DNA of 64,000 nucleotides from Leeuwenhoekiella aequorea (GCF_004104375.1 NZ_QOVM01000001.1:248001-312000); one strand, 5' to 3'; shown: positions 44,471 to 54,525, counted from the stretch's first letter. Made by a program: numbers and translations. Notes: generated from the letters alone by a model not told the origin.

Positions 44471-45223
44471 ATGAGAAAACTAGTTGCGTATCCACTAAGT
44501 ATTATATTTTATCTGGCTTTTGGCTTGGTTATAGTAATTTTTCATCCCGTTCAATGGCTATGTTATAACCTCTTTGGATATCAAGCTCATAAAAAAAGCG
44601 TTGATTATCTTAACTTCATGATCATGCGCACGCTTAATCTTTTAGGAACAAGATTTACTTTTAAAAATGATTATAAGCTCAGTAGAGATCAGCCCATTAT
44701 TATAGTGGCAAATCACCAGGGGCAGTGGGATATACCACCCATCATCTGGTATTTAAGACGTATACATCCTAAATTTATTAGCAAAGTTGAGCTGGGTAAG
44801 GGCATCCCCAGTATTTCATATAATTTACGCAAAGGAGGTTCTGCATTAATTAATCGTAAAGACAAACGTCAATCAATTGTTGCTATTAGAGATCTTACTA
44901 AAACAATGAATTCTACAAACAGATCGGTGGTAATTTTTCCTGAAGGTACACGTAGTAAAACAGGGATTCCTAAAGAGTTTGCAAAGGGAGGATTGGTAAC
45001 GTTATTTAAATCGATGCCTACAGCACTTGTATTGCCGGTTACCATTCAAAACTCCTGGAAGTTGATGCGCTGGGGAGGGTTTCCTCAGGATATAGGAGTT
45101 CATGTTACACATACGGTGCACAAACCACTACCTGTATCTTCATACGACCCGGAAGAGCTTGTAAAAGTCGTGCAGGAGATAGTACTCGGAGATTTTTCAG
45201 AAATTAGAGTACACAAATCATAA
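44471..45223 (+). CDS. plsC: 1-acyl-sn-glycerol-3-phosphate acyltransferase (PlsC family)
   Basis: This 250-residue membrane acyltransferase converts lysophosphatidate to phosphatidate in phospholipid synthesis. The catalytic HX4D is NHQGQWD (His82, Asp87) and the glycerophosphate-binding motif is FPEGTRSKTG (from residue 156). An N-terminal membrane helix lies at about residues 8-30. Other family members acylate different lipids, so the acceptor is inferred. The HD-domain gene starts 17 bp downstream. Confidence 0.93.
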   Translation: MRKLVAYPLSIIFYLAFGLVIVIFHPVQWLCYNLFGYQAHKKSVDYLNFMIMRTLNLLGTRFTFKNDYKLSRDQPIIIVANHQGQWDIPPIIWYLRRIHPKFISKVELGKGIPSISYNLRKGGSALINRKDKRQSIVAIRDLTKTMNSTNRSVVIFPEGTRSKTGIPKEFAKGGLVTLFKSMPTALVLPVTIQNSWKLMRWGGFPQDIGVHVTHTVHKPLPVSSYDPEELVKVVQEIVLGDFSEIRVHKS

Positions 45224-45240
45224 AAGTAAAAAAGAGACTT

Positions 45241-45918
45241 GTGAACGCACTTATACATTTACACAAATCAGACCTTGATCTTATTGAGAAAACCAGCGTT
45301 TTTGTTAAACAGACCTTAGCTGATTCTGAGGGTGGTCACGATTGGTTTCACACGCTTCGTGTTTATAAAAATGCATTGCATATAGCTCAAGGCGAAAAGT
45401 CTAATGTTATGGTTGTTGCTCTGGGTGCTCTACTTCATGATATCGCAGATTCAAAATTTCACGACGGGGACGAGTCTGTTGGACCTACACTCGCACGTGA
45501 ATTTTTAGAACGAGAAGGCGCTGAAAAAGAGCTAATTGAAGCGGTTATTCTTATTATTGGAAATATATCATTTAAAGGCGGAAATAAAATTTCTCAATAT
45601 ACTAGTCCAGAATTGCAAATAGTACAAGATGCAGACCGCCTAGATGCATTAGGGGCAATAGGTATTGCGCGAACCTTTAATTATGGAGGATTTAAAAACC
45701 GAAAGTTATACGATCCTGCCGTTCCACCGCGGCTCGACATGACTCCTGAAGAATATAAAAAATCGGAAGCACCAACTATTAATCATTTTTACGAGAAGCT
45801 GTTACTGCTCAAAGATAGATTGCATACCCAAACAGCAAAAGATATAGCTGCTAAGCGTCACGCATTCATGGAGGATTTCTTAATCCAGTTTTATGCAGAA
45901 TGGGAGGGAAGTTTATAG
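45241..45918 (+). CDS. HD-domain phosphohydrolase
   Basis: This 225-residue protein starts at GTG 45241; no ATG is available upstream, and the N-terminus precedes the first HD helix normally. The metal-binding residues are His33, His37 (GGHDWFHTLRV) and His66-Asp67 (GALLHDIAD), with a later Asp in QDADRLDALGAIG. These match small HD hydrolases of the YedJ type, which act on nucleotides or related phosphates. The substrate is unknown. It follows plsC by 17 bp and should be cotranscribed. Confidence 0.9.
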   Translation: MNALIHLHKSDLDLIEKTSVFVKQTLADSEGGHDWFHTLRVYKNALHIAQGEKSNVMVVALGALLHDIADSKFHDGDESVGPTLAREFLEREGAEKELIEAVILIIGNISFKGGNKISQYTSPELQIVQDADRLDALGAIGIARTFNYGGFKNRKLYDPAVPPRLDMTPEEYKKSEAPTINHFYEKLLLLKDRLHTQTAKDIAAKRHAFMEDFLIQFYAEWEGSL

Positions 45919-46364
45919 TTCCCAGTACTTTTTTCTCCTTCTGATAAATTTGAAAATAGAATTTTCTGAAATTAAAAATACTGATGTGTATTTTCGGTAT
46001 TTTACTTCCTTATTGTGTTAAAGTTTGCGCGGGATTGTGATAAAAATTCATTGCATTTCATAACTTTTTGGGGATGAAAAAGGGCTTCCTAATAACTCTT
46101 TTTAAAGCGTGTCAAACCTCTTAACTAGAGGGTTTCAGGGTATAAATAGATCGGTATTTCTTCAGATATCTTAAACTTATAAAATATTGAAATTTAGCTG
46201 GTTAAGTACATGTCGATCATGGTCGTTATAAATTCTCTATAATAGATGGTGTTGAAAACTTTGTTGAAAACGTCGAGTCATTTTTTGGCTTAAAACCCTC
46301 TTTTTTTTTGATCTTTGTTAGTCCCTAGTTATCGGTACTTAATCACTTAAAAAAACAGACGGAC
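45919..46364 (+). other. Long untranslated region upstream of nrdB
   Basis: No convincing gene was found in this 446-bp gap. It holds a small hairpin (AAACCTCT with AGAGGGTTT, 46114-46135), a direct repeat TGTTGAAAAC at 46250-46259 and 46262-46271 (12-bp period), and a promoter-like pair just before nrdB. No NrdR box of the usual ACACTATAT form was seen. Confidence 0.55.
46285..46317 (+). promoter_or_regulatory. Probable nrdB promoter
   Basis: TTG (46285-46287), 22 bp, GATCTTTG (46310-46317), which matches TAnnTTTG at five of six fixed bases. ATG 46365 is about 42 nt from the expected transcript start. Confidence 0.5.
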
Positions 46365-47351
46365 ATGAGTAATGCAGTAGAGCCAATTTTACAGGAAAAC
46401 AAAAATCGATTTGTGATTTTTCCCATCCAGCACCCAGATATTTGGGAGTGGTATAAAAAATCGGAAGCGAGTTTTTGGACTGCAGAGGAGATCGATTTAC
46501 ATCAAGATCTTTCAGACTGGACTACAAAGCTTAATGATGATGAGCGTTACTTTATAAAGCATATTCTTGCATTTTTTGCAGCTTCTGACGGGATTGTTAA
46601 TGAAAACCTGGCAGAAAACTTCGTTAATGAAGTTCAATATTCTGAAGCAAAATTTTTCTACGGCTTTCAGATTATGATGGAAAACATTCACTCTGAAACT
46701 TATTCTTTACTTATTGATACATATGTAAAGGATGAAAAAGAGAAAGACCAGCTTTTTAATGCTATTGAAACCTTTCCTGCAATAAAGAAAAAAGCAGATT
46801 GGGCTTTAAAATGGATTGAAAGTCCATCATTTGCAGAGCGTCTTATCGCATTTGCTGCTGTTGAAGGTATTTTCTTTTCAGGTGCTTTTTGTTCTATTTT
46901 CTGGTTGAAGAAAAGAGGCTTAATGCCAGGCCTTACGTTTTCAAATGAATTAATCTCGAGAGATGAGGGAGTTCATTGTGATTTTGCGGTGCATTTACAC
47001 AACAAGCACTTAGTGAATAAAGTTTCTAAAGAGCGCATAAGAGAGATCATCGTTGACGCATTAAATATAGAAAGAGAGTTTATTACAGAATCGCTTCCTG
47101 CGAGTTTGATAGGTATGAATTCTAAGTTGATGACTCAATATCTTGAGTTTGTAACAGATCGCTTATTAGTCGAGTTGGAATGTGAGAAAGAATACAATAC
47201 AACAAATCCTTTTGACTTTATGGATATGATTTCCCTACAAGGAAAAACTAATTTCTTTGAGAAAAGAGTAGGTGAATATCAAAAAGCTGGTGTTGCTTCC
47301 GGAAGTGGAGGAACAGAAGGTCAGAAAATTAGTTTTGATGCTGATTTTTAA
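46365..47351 (+). CDS. nrdB: Ribonucleotide reductase class Ia beta subunit
   Basis: This 328-residue subunit carries the di-iron centre and tyrosyl radical that start ribonucleotide reduction. Iron ligands are visible as Asp44 ([10 protein letters not shown]), Glu106 and His109 (MMENIHSE), the Glu in AVEGIFFSG, and Glu and His in [10 protein letters not shown]. The radical Tyr is Tyr113 ([10 protein letters not shown]). The C-terminus ISFDADF is the tail that docks on the alpha subunit. The sequence resembles eukaryotic R2 more than E. coli NrdB. The gene precedes nrdA by 146 bp. Confidence 0.97.
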   Translation: MSNAVEPILQENKNRFVIFPIQHPDIWEWYKKSEASFWTAEEIDLHQDLSDWTTKLNDDERYFIKHILAFFAASDGIVNENLAENFVNEVQYSEAKFFYGFQIMMENIHSETYSLLIDTYVKDEKEKDQLFNAIETFPAIKKKADWALKWIESPSFAERLIAFAAVEGIFFSGAFCSIFWLKKRGLMPGLTFSNELISRDEGVHCDFAVHLHNKHLVNKVSKERIREIIVDALNIEREFITESLPASLIGMNSKLMTQYLEFVTDRLLVELECEKEYNTTNPFDFMDMISLQGKTNFFEKRVGEYQKAGVASGSGGTEGQKISFDADF

Positions 47352-47443
47352 ATTATAATTTCATTTTTGACTTCGGTCAAATACACAATACCCATATTTA
47401 TTTAATCAGGTTGGAGTGTTTCTCATTTTGACCCTTAAACCAC

Positions 47444-47478
47444 TTTTCTCAAATTTTAGCCAAAATAATTTGAGAAAA
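47444..47478 (+). promoter_or_regulatory. Perfect 12-bp stem-loop between nrdB and nrdA
   Basis: TTTTCTCAAATT (47444-47455) and AATTTGAGAAAA (47467-47478) are perfect complements around an 11-nt loop. The stem ends 19 nt before the nrdA start and is followed by no T-run, so it is not a classical terminator. It could be an operator or an RNA stability/translation element. Confidence 0.6.
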
Positions 47479-47497
47479 TCTAAAAAACTGAAGCCTT

Positions 47498-50035
47498 ATG
47501 TATGTAGTTAAAAGGGATGGCCGCAAAGAGCCGGTAATGTTTGATAAGATCACAGCGCGTATAAAAAAGTTATGCTATGGTTTAAATCCGTTAGTAGATC
47601 CGGTTAAAATATCGCTTCGTGTTATTGAGGGTTTATATGATGGTGTTACCACTAGTGAGTTAGATAATCTGGCTGCAGAAGTTGCCGCTACAATGACGAC
47701 TTCACACCCAGATTATGCAAAATTAGCAGCTCGTGTTTCGGTTTCAAACTTGCATAAGAATACAAAAAAGACCTTTAGTGACGTAGTTACAGATTTGTAC
47801 GAGTACGTAAATCCACGCACAGGTAAAAAGGCACCGTTAATTGCAGAGGATGTTTATGCTGTAATTACAAAGCATAAAGAAGAATTAGATTCTTCTATAA
47901 TTTATAGCAGAGACTTTGGTTACGATTATTTTGGCTTTAAAACTTTAGAACGTTCTTACCTTTTAAAAATAAACGGTAAAATAGCAGAGCGACCACAACA
48001 CATGCTTATGCGTGTAGCTGTAGGTATTCACTTAGATGATCTAGCTTCAGTTAAAGAAACGTATGAATTGATGTCTAAGAAGTTCTTTACTCATGCTACT
48101 CCTACTTTATTCAATTCAGGAACTCCAAAACCACAAATGTCATCTTGCTTTTTACTTACTATGCAAGACGATAGTATAGACGGTATTTATGATACACTAA
48201 AGCAAACCGCGAAGATTTCGCAAAGTGCAGGAGGTATCGGTTTATCTATTCATAATGTGAGAGCTACAGGTTCTTACATAGGTGGTACAAATGGTACTTC
48301 TAATGGTATTGTGCCTATGTTACGCGTTTACAATGATACTGCTAGATATGTAGATCAAGGTGGAGGGAAGCGTAAAGGTTCTTTTGCTATGTATATTGAG
48401 CCTTGGCATGCAGATATCTTTGACTTCTTAGATTTGAAGAAAAACCACGGTAAAGAAGAGATGCGTGCACGTGATTTGTTCTATGCTATGTGGATTCCAG
48501 ATTTGTTTATGGAGCGTGTACAGAATAATGATACCTGGACCTTAATGTGTCCTAATGAGTGTCCAAATTTATTCAATGTACATAGCGAGGAATTTGAGCA
48601 GTTATATCTGAAATATGAGTCTGAAGGAAAAGGACGTAAAACGATCAAAGCACGTGAGCTTTGGGAGAAAATATTAGAATCTCAAATTGAGACAGGTACA
48701 CCTTATATGCTGTATAAAGATGCGGCTAACCGTAAATCAAATCAGCAGAATTTAGGAACAATACGTTCTTCTAATTTGTGTACTGAAATTATGGAGTACA
48801 CAAGTCCAGATGAAGTAGCGGTTTGTAACCTTGCTTCTATAGGATTGCCTATGTTTATTAAAGACGGGCAGTTTGACCATAAAGAATTATTTAGAATAAC
48901 AAAACGCGTAACCCGTAATCTTAATAAGGTTATTGATCGTAATTATTATCCGGTTAAGGAGGCAGAAAACAGTAATATGCGCCACCGTCCAATAGGTCTA
49001 GGTGTTCAAGGTCTTGCAGATACATTTATAAAATTACGTTTACCGTTTACTTCTGATGAAGCTAAAAAACTAAACCAGGAAATTTTTGAGACTCTTTACT
49101 TTGCAGCGGTTACTGCATCAAAAGAAATGGCTCAAGAAGAGGGACCTTATTCTACCTTTGAAGGTTCTCCTATTTCTAAAGGAGATTTTCAACATAACTT
49201 ATGGGGCATAAAGGATGAGGAATTAAGCGGCCGTTGGGATTGGGGTAAATTACGTAAAGAAGTTATGGAGCACGGTGTGCGTAACTCTTTATTAGTAGCA
49301 CCTATGCCTACAGCTTCAACTTCTCAAATTTTAGGAAATAATGAAGCCTTTGAGCCTTATACTTCAAATATCTATACAAGACGTGTACTTTCTGGGGAGT
49401 TTATTGTTGTAAATAAACACCTTCTTGAAGATCTAGTTGAATTAGGTTTATGGGATGAAGAGCTAAAACAAGCAATTATGCGTGCTAATGGATCAATACA
49501 GCACATAGATGGCATTCCTGAAGATTTAAAAGAGCTTTACAAAACCGTTTGGGAGCTGAGCATGAAAGATATTATTGACATGTCACGTCACCGTGGTTAT
49601 TTTATCGATCAGTCACAATCTCTTAACTTATTTATGGAGAATGCTAACTTCTCGAAGCTTACGTCAATGCATTTCTATGCATGGAAAAGCGGTCTTAAAA
49701 CAGGAATGTATTATTTAAGAACGAAATCTGCTGTAGATGCAATTAAGTTCACACTTAATAAAGAGGCTAAGCAAGCGCCAGTGCAGGAAAAACATGTTGC
49801 AGAGCGTGCGGCTGATACTTTAAAAGCAACATCGGCTCCGGTTCACAGACCAGACTCTGTAGAAGAGCGCGCTACACCTTACGAAGCTAAGGAGCCGCAA
49901 GCAGTAGAGGTTGCAATAGAAACGGAAAAAGCACAAGTAAATACAGCACCAATGAGCGCTGCAGAAATGAAAGCAATTATCGCGCAGGCAAAGGCAGCCG
50001 AAGGTGATGATGATTGTTTAATGTGCGGTTCATAA
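47498..50035 (+). CDS. nrdA: Ribonucleotide reductase class Ia alpha subunit
   Basis: This 845-residue catalytic subunit reduces ribonucleoside diphosphates to deoxy forms. An ATP-cone for overall activity control occupies the first 90 residues. Active-site Cys217 (MSSCFLL) and Cys443 (VAVCNLAS) form the redox pair and Cys428 in SNLCTEI is the thiyl-radical site; these positions are one residue off the mammalian numbering. The C-terminus CLMCGS holds the shuttle cysteines. A low-complexity Glu/Ala-rich linker precedes it (about residues 760-835). A strong terminator follows. Confidence 0.97.
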   Translation: MYVVKRDGRKEPVMFDKITARIKKLCYGLNPLVDPVKISLRVIEGLYDGVTTSELDNLAAEVAATMTTSHPDYAKLAARVSVSNLHKNTKKTFSDVVTDLYEYVNPRTGKKAPLIAEDVYAVITKHKEELDSSIIYSRDFGYDYFGFKTLERSYLLKINGKIAERPQHMLMRVAVGIHLDDLASVKETYELMSKKFFTHATPTLFNSGTPKPQMSSCFLLTMQDDSIDGIYDTLKQTAKISQSAGGIGLSIHNVRATGSYIGGTNGTSNGIVPMLRVYNDTARYVDQGGGKRKGSFAMYIEPWHADIFDFLDLKKNHGKEEMRARDLFYAMWIPDLFMERVQNNDTWTLMCPNECPNLFNVHSEEFEQLYLKYESEGKGRKTIKARELWEKILESQIETGTPYMLYKDAANRKSNQQNLGTIRSSNLCTEIMEYTSPDEVAVCNLASIGLPMFIKDGQFDHKELFRITKRVTRNLNKVIDRNYYPVKEAENSNMRHRPIGLGVQGLADTFIKLRLPFTSDEAKKLNQEIFETLYFAAVTASKEMAQEEGPYSTFEGSPISKGDFQHNLWGIKDEELSGRWDWGKLRKEVMEHGVRNSLLVAPMPTASTSQILGNNEAFEPYTSNIYTRRVLSGEFIVVNKHLLEDLVELGLWDEELKQAIMRANGSIQHIDGIPEDLKELYKTVWELSMKDIIDMSRHRGYFIDQSQSLNLFMENANFSKLTSMHFYAWKSGLKTGMYYLRTKSAVDAIKFTLNKEAKQAPVQEKHVAERAADTLKATSAPVHRPDSVEERATPYEAKEPQAVEVAIETEKAQVNTAPMSAAEMKAIIAQAKAAEGDDDCLMCGS

Positions 50036-50055
50036 ATATTTTTAAGTAGTTAATT

Positions 50056-50092
50056 AAAAAGCCCGCTCTATTAATTTAGAGCGGGCTTTTTT
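50056..50092 (+). terminator. Intrinsic terminator of nrdBA
   Basis: The 15-bp stem AAAAAGCCCGCTCTA/TAGAGCGGGCTTTTT has a 6-nt loop and a T-run, 20 bp past the nrdA stop. Confidence 0.92.
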
Positions 50093-50365
50093 AGTTCGGT
50101 AAATGAGATTACAAGAAAGTTGTTTATTTATAGAGAAAAAGCGGAAAGAAGGATGGATTCTAGAACTTCTAACCCGCTCCTGATATTACCTGTAGAAAAC
50201 TCTTTGAATGTCGGTTTAGGAGCTTGTGCTAAATAACCTAGAGCATATTGACTTAGTTAGTAAGAACTCTATATTTTAGCTGAAAACTGTTATTATACAA
50301 AATGGAAGTGGTTGCTTTCTTTGCTGAATAAGATGATTCTGATTGTATGAATAAGTCGGAAATAG
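50093..50365. other. Intergenic stretch between two terminators
   Basis: This 273-bp stretch lies between the nrdA terminator and the terminator of the phosphate transporter gene. I see no open frame of useful length, promoter motif or notable repeat in it. Confidence 0.5.
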
Positions 50366-50398
50366 AAAAGCCGAGAACGCAGTACGTTTTCGGCTTTT
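50366..50398 (-). terminator. Intrinsic terminator of the PiT gene
   Basis: The 14-bp stem AAAAGCCGAGAACG/CGTTTTCGGCTTTT (one G-T wobble) has a 5-nt loop and lies 20 bp past the minus-strand stop at 50418. Confidence 0.85.
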
Positions 50399-50417
50399 GA
50401 TTTAAGTAGTATGAGAA

Positions 50418-52661
50418 TTACATATGTTTCTTATACTCTATATAGTAATGTTCTAGGATATTCATCGTTGCAACAATAAGATCCTGTGTCTCCTGAAGTA
50501 AGCTTATATAAAGCATGGTATTCTTAGGGCTAGAATCACTACTTCTGGTACGTTGTACTTGTTTTTCCATTTTAATAGAAAGACTATCCAGTAGATTTTG
50601 CTTTTCTTCAAGAATAGGTAAGAGCGCATCAAAATTTTTGGCTTTAAAAGCGTCTTCTATCTGGCTAAATAATACGTCTAATCGCTCTTCAATTTCCTTA
50701 AGATCTTTTAGCTGCGTAAATTTTAAGCCCTTATGATTGTTGTTTAAGTGATTGTAGCTAGATGTTACAACAAAGTCTATTGATTGTGTTACATCTTGTA
50801 AATAGCCTAAAACATCTATGTAAAATCGGCTGGCCTGTACGTGAGATTCATCAAGATTTTTAATGAAATAGTATAAGTTATTACGTAACTCTTCAACCTC
50901 TGCATTAAGTTTGGTAATTCCTTTTTTACTCTTACGTAATTTACCAAGATCAACTTTAGCAAGACCTTCTATAGCGCCTACATACACTTTACTTCCTCTT
51001 TTAAATGAGGAGGCTACGTTAGTTGTGCTTTCGTTTATAATTCCTTGGATAGAGCTACTTACCGCACGCATAAGACGACCTTCTTCAGCTTCTGCTTCAG
51101 AACGTTTTTTGTGATTCATGTAATTGCGTACAAGTATTGCTATAGCAATTGCAAATAATAAGAAGAGTGCAATGCTTCCACCTTTATAAAGTATAAACGC
51201 CATTATCGCAGCAGCAGTAAATGCACTTATAGCGGTCATAAACCAACCTCCGATTACATTTAAAACACCAGCCACACGATATACTGCGCTTTCACTGCCC
51301 CAGGCACGATCTGCAAGAGAGGTACCCATTGCAACCATAAATGTTACATAAGTTGTAGAAAGCGGAAGTTTTAATGAGGTTGCTACAGATATGAGAACAC
51401 TGGCAATCATTAAGTTTACTGCAGCGCGCACAAGGTCAAAAGCTGGAGTGTCTATTGCAGCAACACGAATAGTTGATTTTGGTTTAGAAAATCTTACTTC
51501 AATATATTTAAGAATCGGTTTAGGTAGTATAGCTACAAAACCCGTATTTAACTTCATTGTGCCGCGTACTAAGGAGCGTGAAAACGCATTAGATTTAAAG
51601 CGTTCCTGACCTTCATCTTGTCTGGATAAATCCACAGATGTTTTAACAACTCTTCTGGCTTTCTTTGAGAACCAGAGTGTTAAAATCATAATTAAACCAG
51701 CAAAAAGTAATAATAGCGGCTGTGTAGGTACCTTTTGAGCGAGAGATTCCATTGTAAATGTATTTGCAGGTTCTCCACTTGCCAGCCAAATCTCATATGA
51801 ATTATAAGCTGCCATAGGCACGCCAATAAAGTTTACAAGGTCGTTACCCGCAAATGCCATTGCTAATGCAAATGTACCTACGATAATTACCAGTACATAT
51901 ACATTTAATTTTACAAGCTTAATGAGGGCGTAACTAATTATAAAATAGACAATAAAGCTATAACCTATAAATTCCCAAACATTTGAATTTGCCCAGTCTA
52001 TAAAGGCTCCTTGAACAAAATCTGCGCTTTTTAAACCTTTAATAATTATAAAATAACTTATAGAGGCAATAGCAATACCACTAAAAGCAGCAGCATTCCA
52101 TACGGGTCGTTTTTTGAAATCGAAGGTTAGTAATAGCCTTGTAAAAAACTGTACGAGCGCCCCCACCGTAAAAGCAATGACGACCGAGAGCAGTATCCCG
52201 GTTATAATCTCAATTGCTTTTTCAGAATTGATATACTCCCCTAAATGTAATAGTGTATCTGGTGTACCTGCTAATTTTATAAAGGTCATACAAAATGCAG
52301 CTCCCAGTAATTCAAACACGATTGAAACTGTTGTAGATGTGGGAAGTCCTAGTGTATTAAAAAAATCGAGAAGTAAAATATCGGTAAGCATCACAGCCAT
52401 AAAAATGATCATGATCTCATCAAAGTAGAATTTTTCTGGCACAAAAATACCTTTACGGGCTACTTCCATCATACCACTTGATGATAGCGCTCCAAAAGCT
52501 ATCCCAACACTAGCTACTATTATAATCGTTCTAAAAGAAACTGCCTTAGATCCTATGGCAGAATTTAAAAAGTTGACGGCGTCATTACTTACTCCAACAA
52601 CAAGGTCTGCAATAGCCAGGATAGCTAATGCAATAAGCATAATTAGGTAAATGTTATCCAT
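50418..52661 (-). CDS. PiT-family phosphate transporter fused to PhoU-like domain
   Basis: About 747 residues from ATG 52661; an upstream TTG at 52688 is less likely because MDNIYLIML begins a membrane helix. The N-terminal 520 residues form two PiT repeats, with GVSNDAVNFLNSAIGSKA and AGNDLVNFIGVPMAAY as the signature motifs and about twelve membrane helices. The C-terminal 200 residues are a soluble helical bundle (LRNNLYYFIKNLDESH and onward) resembling PhoU/DUF47. In bacteria PhoU-like proteins regulate phosphate uptake, so this fusion probably controls its own flux. Low-affinity phosphate:cation symport is the likely activity. Confidence 0.92.
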   Translation of the reverse strand: MDNIYLIMLIALAILAIADLVVGVSNDAVNFLNSAIGSKAVSFRTIIIVASVGIAFGALSSSGMMEVARKGIFVPEKFYFDEIMIIFMAVMLTDILLLDFFNTLGLPTSTTVSIVFELLGAAFCMTFIKLAGTPDTLLHLGEYINSEKAIEIITGILLSVVIAFTVGALVQFFTRLLLTFDFKKRPVWNAAAFSGIAIASISYFIIIKGLKSADFVQGAFIDWANSNVWEFIGYSFIVYFIISYALIKLVKLNVYVLVIIVGTFALAMAFAGNDLVNFIGVPMAAYNSYEIWLASGEPANTFTMESLAQKVPTQPLLLLFAGLIMILTLWFSKKARRVVKTSVDLSRQDEGQERFKSNAFSRSLVRGTMKLNTGFVAILPKPILKYIEVRFSKPKSTIRVAAIDTPAFDLVRAAVNLMIASVLISVATSLKLPLSTTYVTFMVAMGTSLADRAWGSESAVYRVAGVLNVIGGWFMTAISAFTAAAIMAFILYKGGSIALFLLFAIAIAILVRNYMNHKKRSEAEAEEGRLMRAVSSSIQGIINESTTNVASSFKRGSKVYVGAIEGLAKVDLGKLRKSKKGITKLNAEVEELRNNLYYFIKNLDESHVQASRFYIDVLGYLQDVTQSIDFVVTSSYNHLNNNHKGLKFTQLKDLKEIEERLDVLFSQIEDAFKAKNFDALLPILEEKQNLLDSLSIKMEKQVQRTRSSDSSPKNTMLYISLLQETQDLIVATMNILEHYYIEYKKHM

Positions 52662-52874
52662 ATTTAGATGAATCAGTTCAGGCTGCAAATTTGATACTTA
52701 TTTTTAGGCTGAATGTTACGACAATGTTATAAGTAGGGCATATTATAGGCTATAATTTAATTAAAAATGTACTGTAAAGCCAAGTAGAGCAAAGGATTTA
52801 ATAAACGAAAGAAACATAGATAACTGAATAACAGTAAATTAACACTTTAATGTTAATTTAACGTTATCTAAACA

Positions 52875-52905
52875 TTGCTTTATGTTTAATTATTTGTTAG
52901 ATTTG
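52875..52905 (+). promoter_or_regulatory. Promoter of the MORN-repeat protein gene
   Basis: TTG (52875-52877), 20 bp, TAGATTTG (52898-52905). Both elements and the spacing match consensus; ATG 52937 is 31 bp downstream. Confidence 0.7.
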
Positions 52906-52936
52906 TAAAGTAAAGTTTAACCCAAATACTATTATT

Positions 52937-53299
52937 ATGAAAAAGTTACTAGTTGTTATTGCCTTGATGGGTGTTGTAAGTTTTGCGTCTGCACAAGAGA
53001 AGCAAAAAAACGTTTATGTGAAAGACGGTAATTTGATAAAAGCAACTTTGTTTCATGACAATGGAGAGGTTAGTCAAAAAGGTTTTTATACTGAAGATGG
53101 TAAGTTAACAGGAGAATGGGTAAGTTTTGATAAAAACGGATCTAAAACTGCTGTAGCTAATTATATAAATGGCGAAAAGACCGGTAAGTGGTTTTTCTGG
53201 AATGAAGATACCTTACGCGAAGTTGATTATAATGACTCTAGAATATCTGCAGTAAATACTTGGAAACTTTCTGGAGATCGTGTAGTAAGTAATGAATAA
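52937..53299 (+). CDS. Secreted MORN-repeat-like protein
   Basis: This 120-residue protein has a signal peptide cut at FASAQ. The mature part contains MORN-like units (DNGEVSQKGFYTEDGKLTGE, then WVSFDKNGSKTAVANYINGE and KTGKWFFWNED) of the YwqK style. Such proteins form small beta-sheets, and their function in Bacteroidota is unknown; the antitoxin label sometimes attached to the family is not supported here. It has a well-formed promoter and a terminator, so it is a single transcription unit. Confidence 0.83.
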   Translation: MKKLLVVIALMGVVSFASAQEKQKNVYVKDGNLIKATLFHDNGEVSQKGFYTEDGKLTGEWVSFDKNGSKTAVANYINGEKTGKWFFWNEDTLREVDYNDSRISAVNTWKLSGDRVVSNE

Positions 53300-53343
53300 T
53301 ACTAAGTTCTCTATATGAGACAAAGTTATACTTTCAAAAAAAC

Positions 53344-53375
53344 AAAAGTCGTTAATCTACATTAACGGCTTTTTT
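53344..53375. terminator. Intrinsic terminator between convergent genes
   Basis: The 13-bp stem AAAAGTCGTTAAT/ATTAACGGCTTTT (one T-G wobble) with a CTAC loop and T-run follows the MORN gene. The A-run on the left allows it to serve the minus-strand gene too. Confidence 0.85.
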
Positions 53376-53386
53376 GATTTAAAAAA

Positions 53387-53680
53387 TTAGCGTTTACTAA
53401 TTTTATTATGGGTAATTTGCTTTTGTCTGGTACTTTTAAAAGTGCCTTTCTCGAAGTTTCGCTTAGCAGCATGTTTAGTTGCTCTTCCTTGTACGCGTTC
53501 CCGCCACATTCTAAAACTTGAAGGTTTCATTTGCCTCCGCATCAATTCAATAACTTCTTGTTCTTTAAGACCAAATTGGAATTCTATAGCGTCAAAGGTA
53601 GTTCGATCTTCCCAAGCCATTTCGATAATTCGATCAAGTTCGCGATCACTAAAATTTTCTGTATCTTTTGTAATACTCAT
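53387..53680 (-). CDS. TIGR03643/DUF2805 family protein
   Basis: This 97-residue basic protein belongs to a small family that starts FSDRELDRIIEMAWEDRTTFDAIEFQFGL and continues EVIELMRRQMKPSSFRMWRERV (both given in part). The middle looks like a helix-turn-helix and the tail (TKHAAKRNFEKGT, then Arg/Lys-rich) would suit nucleic-acid binding. No function is known for the family. It is a single gene, convergent with the MORN-repeat gene. Confidence 0.85.
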   Translation of the reverse strand: MSITKDTENFSDRELDRIIEMAWEDRTTFDAIEFQFGLKEQEVIELMRRQMKPSSFRMWRERVQGRATKHAAKRNFEKGTFKSTRQKQITHNKISKR

Positions 53681-53869
53681 ACTTATTCAATTTTTCATAG
53701 CTCGATAAAGATATGATTTAGCAATTCACTATTTTTTAAAATTGAGTTAACCTTATAGGATTTCAGTCTTTTGTATGGTTTGAAAGACCGAAAAAGTTAA
53801 AATTCTTATTAAAGTTTAAGTATTTTTTATCTAATCAAAAACAAAAGTTATACGTATCTCTTTTAATTT

Positions 53870-53877
53870 TACTTTTG
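53870..53877 (+). promoter_or_regulatory. Candidate -7 element of lipoprotein A gene
   Basis: TACTTTTG exactly fits TAnnTTTG, 22 bp upstream of the start. TTA rather than TTG is found near -33. Confidence 0.45.
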
Positions 53878-53899
53878 ATAAAAATTAAAAAATCACATT

Positions 53900-54505
53900 A
53901 TGAAATATATGAGTGTTGTTGCTACGGGTGTGTTGATGACAGTGGCCCTGGTAAGCTGTAAAAATGATGCAGAAAAAGAAGCACAGGTAAATGAAACTAC
54001 AGAAGAAGTTCAAAATGTAGGGGATAGTACGGTATCAGAAAAAGAACGTTATGCAGATGCTGCGATTGATGGTTCTTTAGAGAAGCCAGCTTTGCCAGAC
54101 GATTATTCTATTAATTGGGAAAATGTTGAAGTTGATACAAAGCTTAAAGCAGATGTTGATGGCTGGAAGAATCTAAAGTCATTTTCAAATTCTGTTAAGG
54201 CATTAGATCTTAAAGAAGTTCCTGAGGCTGAAATTACAGATTTTGTATCTCAACTTGTTGTTGATGCTAACAATCTAGAATCTTCAATTCCTAAATCTCT
54301 TCTTACTGAGGAAGTTCAGGAAGATATTAAAGATATAAAAGAAGAAGTTGCAGATTTGAAAATGGTTATTGCAAAATCAGGTAACGATCAGAAAAAGATA
54401 GGAAATCAAGTAGAAGAACTTCTAGAAGCGTTTGATGATTTAAATGAAGAAATCAAAGAAACAGTTTCAAAAAGCGGTAAGTCTCTAGTAGATGATAATC
54501 AATAG
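53900..54505 (+). CDS. Tandem lipoprotein family member A
   Basis: This 201-residue lipoprotein has lipobox LVSC (Cys20) and an acidic, helical mature part. It shares a pattern with the next two genes: a Trp-led helix (DGWKNLKSFSNSVKALDLKEV), a middle SSIPKSLL segment and an ending EAFDDLNEEI. No known domain is recognised. It has its own -7 element and terminator, so it is transcribed separately. An envelope role, for example as a helical periplasmic protein, is likely but unproven. Confidence 0.8.
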   Translation: MKYMSVVATGVLMTVALVSCKNDAEKEAQVNETTEEVQNVGDSTVSEKERYADAAIDGSLEKPALPDDYSINWENVEVDTKLKADVDGWKNLKSFSNSVKALDLKEVPEAEITDFVSQLVVDANNLESSIPKSLLTEEVQEDIKDIKEEVADLKMVIAKSGNDQKKIGNQVEELLEAFDDLNEEIKETVSKSGKSLVDDNQ

Positions 54506-54525
54506 GAAATAAAAATAAGTTTATC

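Noticed and set aside
46114-46135. Terminator upstream of nrdB
   Set aside because: The AAACCTCT/AGAGGGTTT hairpin has a bulge and no T-run after it.
52937-53299. Toxin-antitoxin antitoxin (YwqK label)
   Set aside because: The protein has a signal peptide and no toxin partner; the family label is not evidence of such a system.
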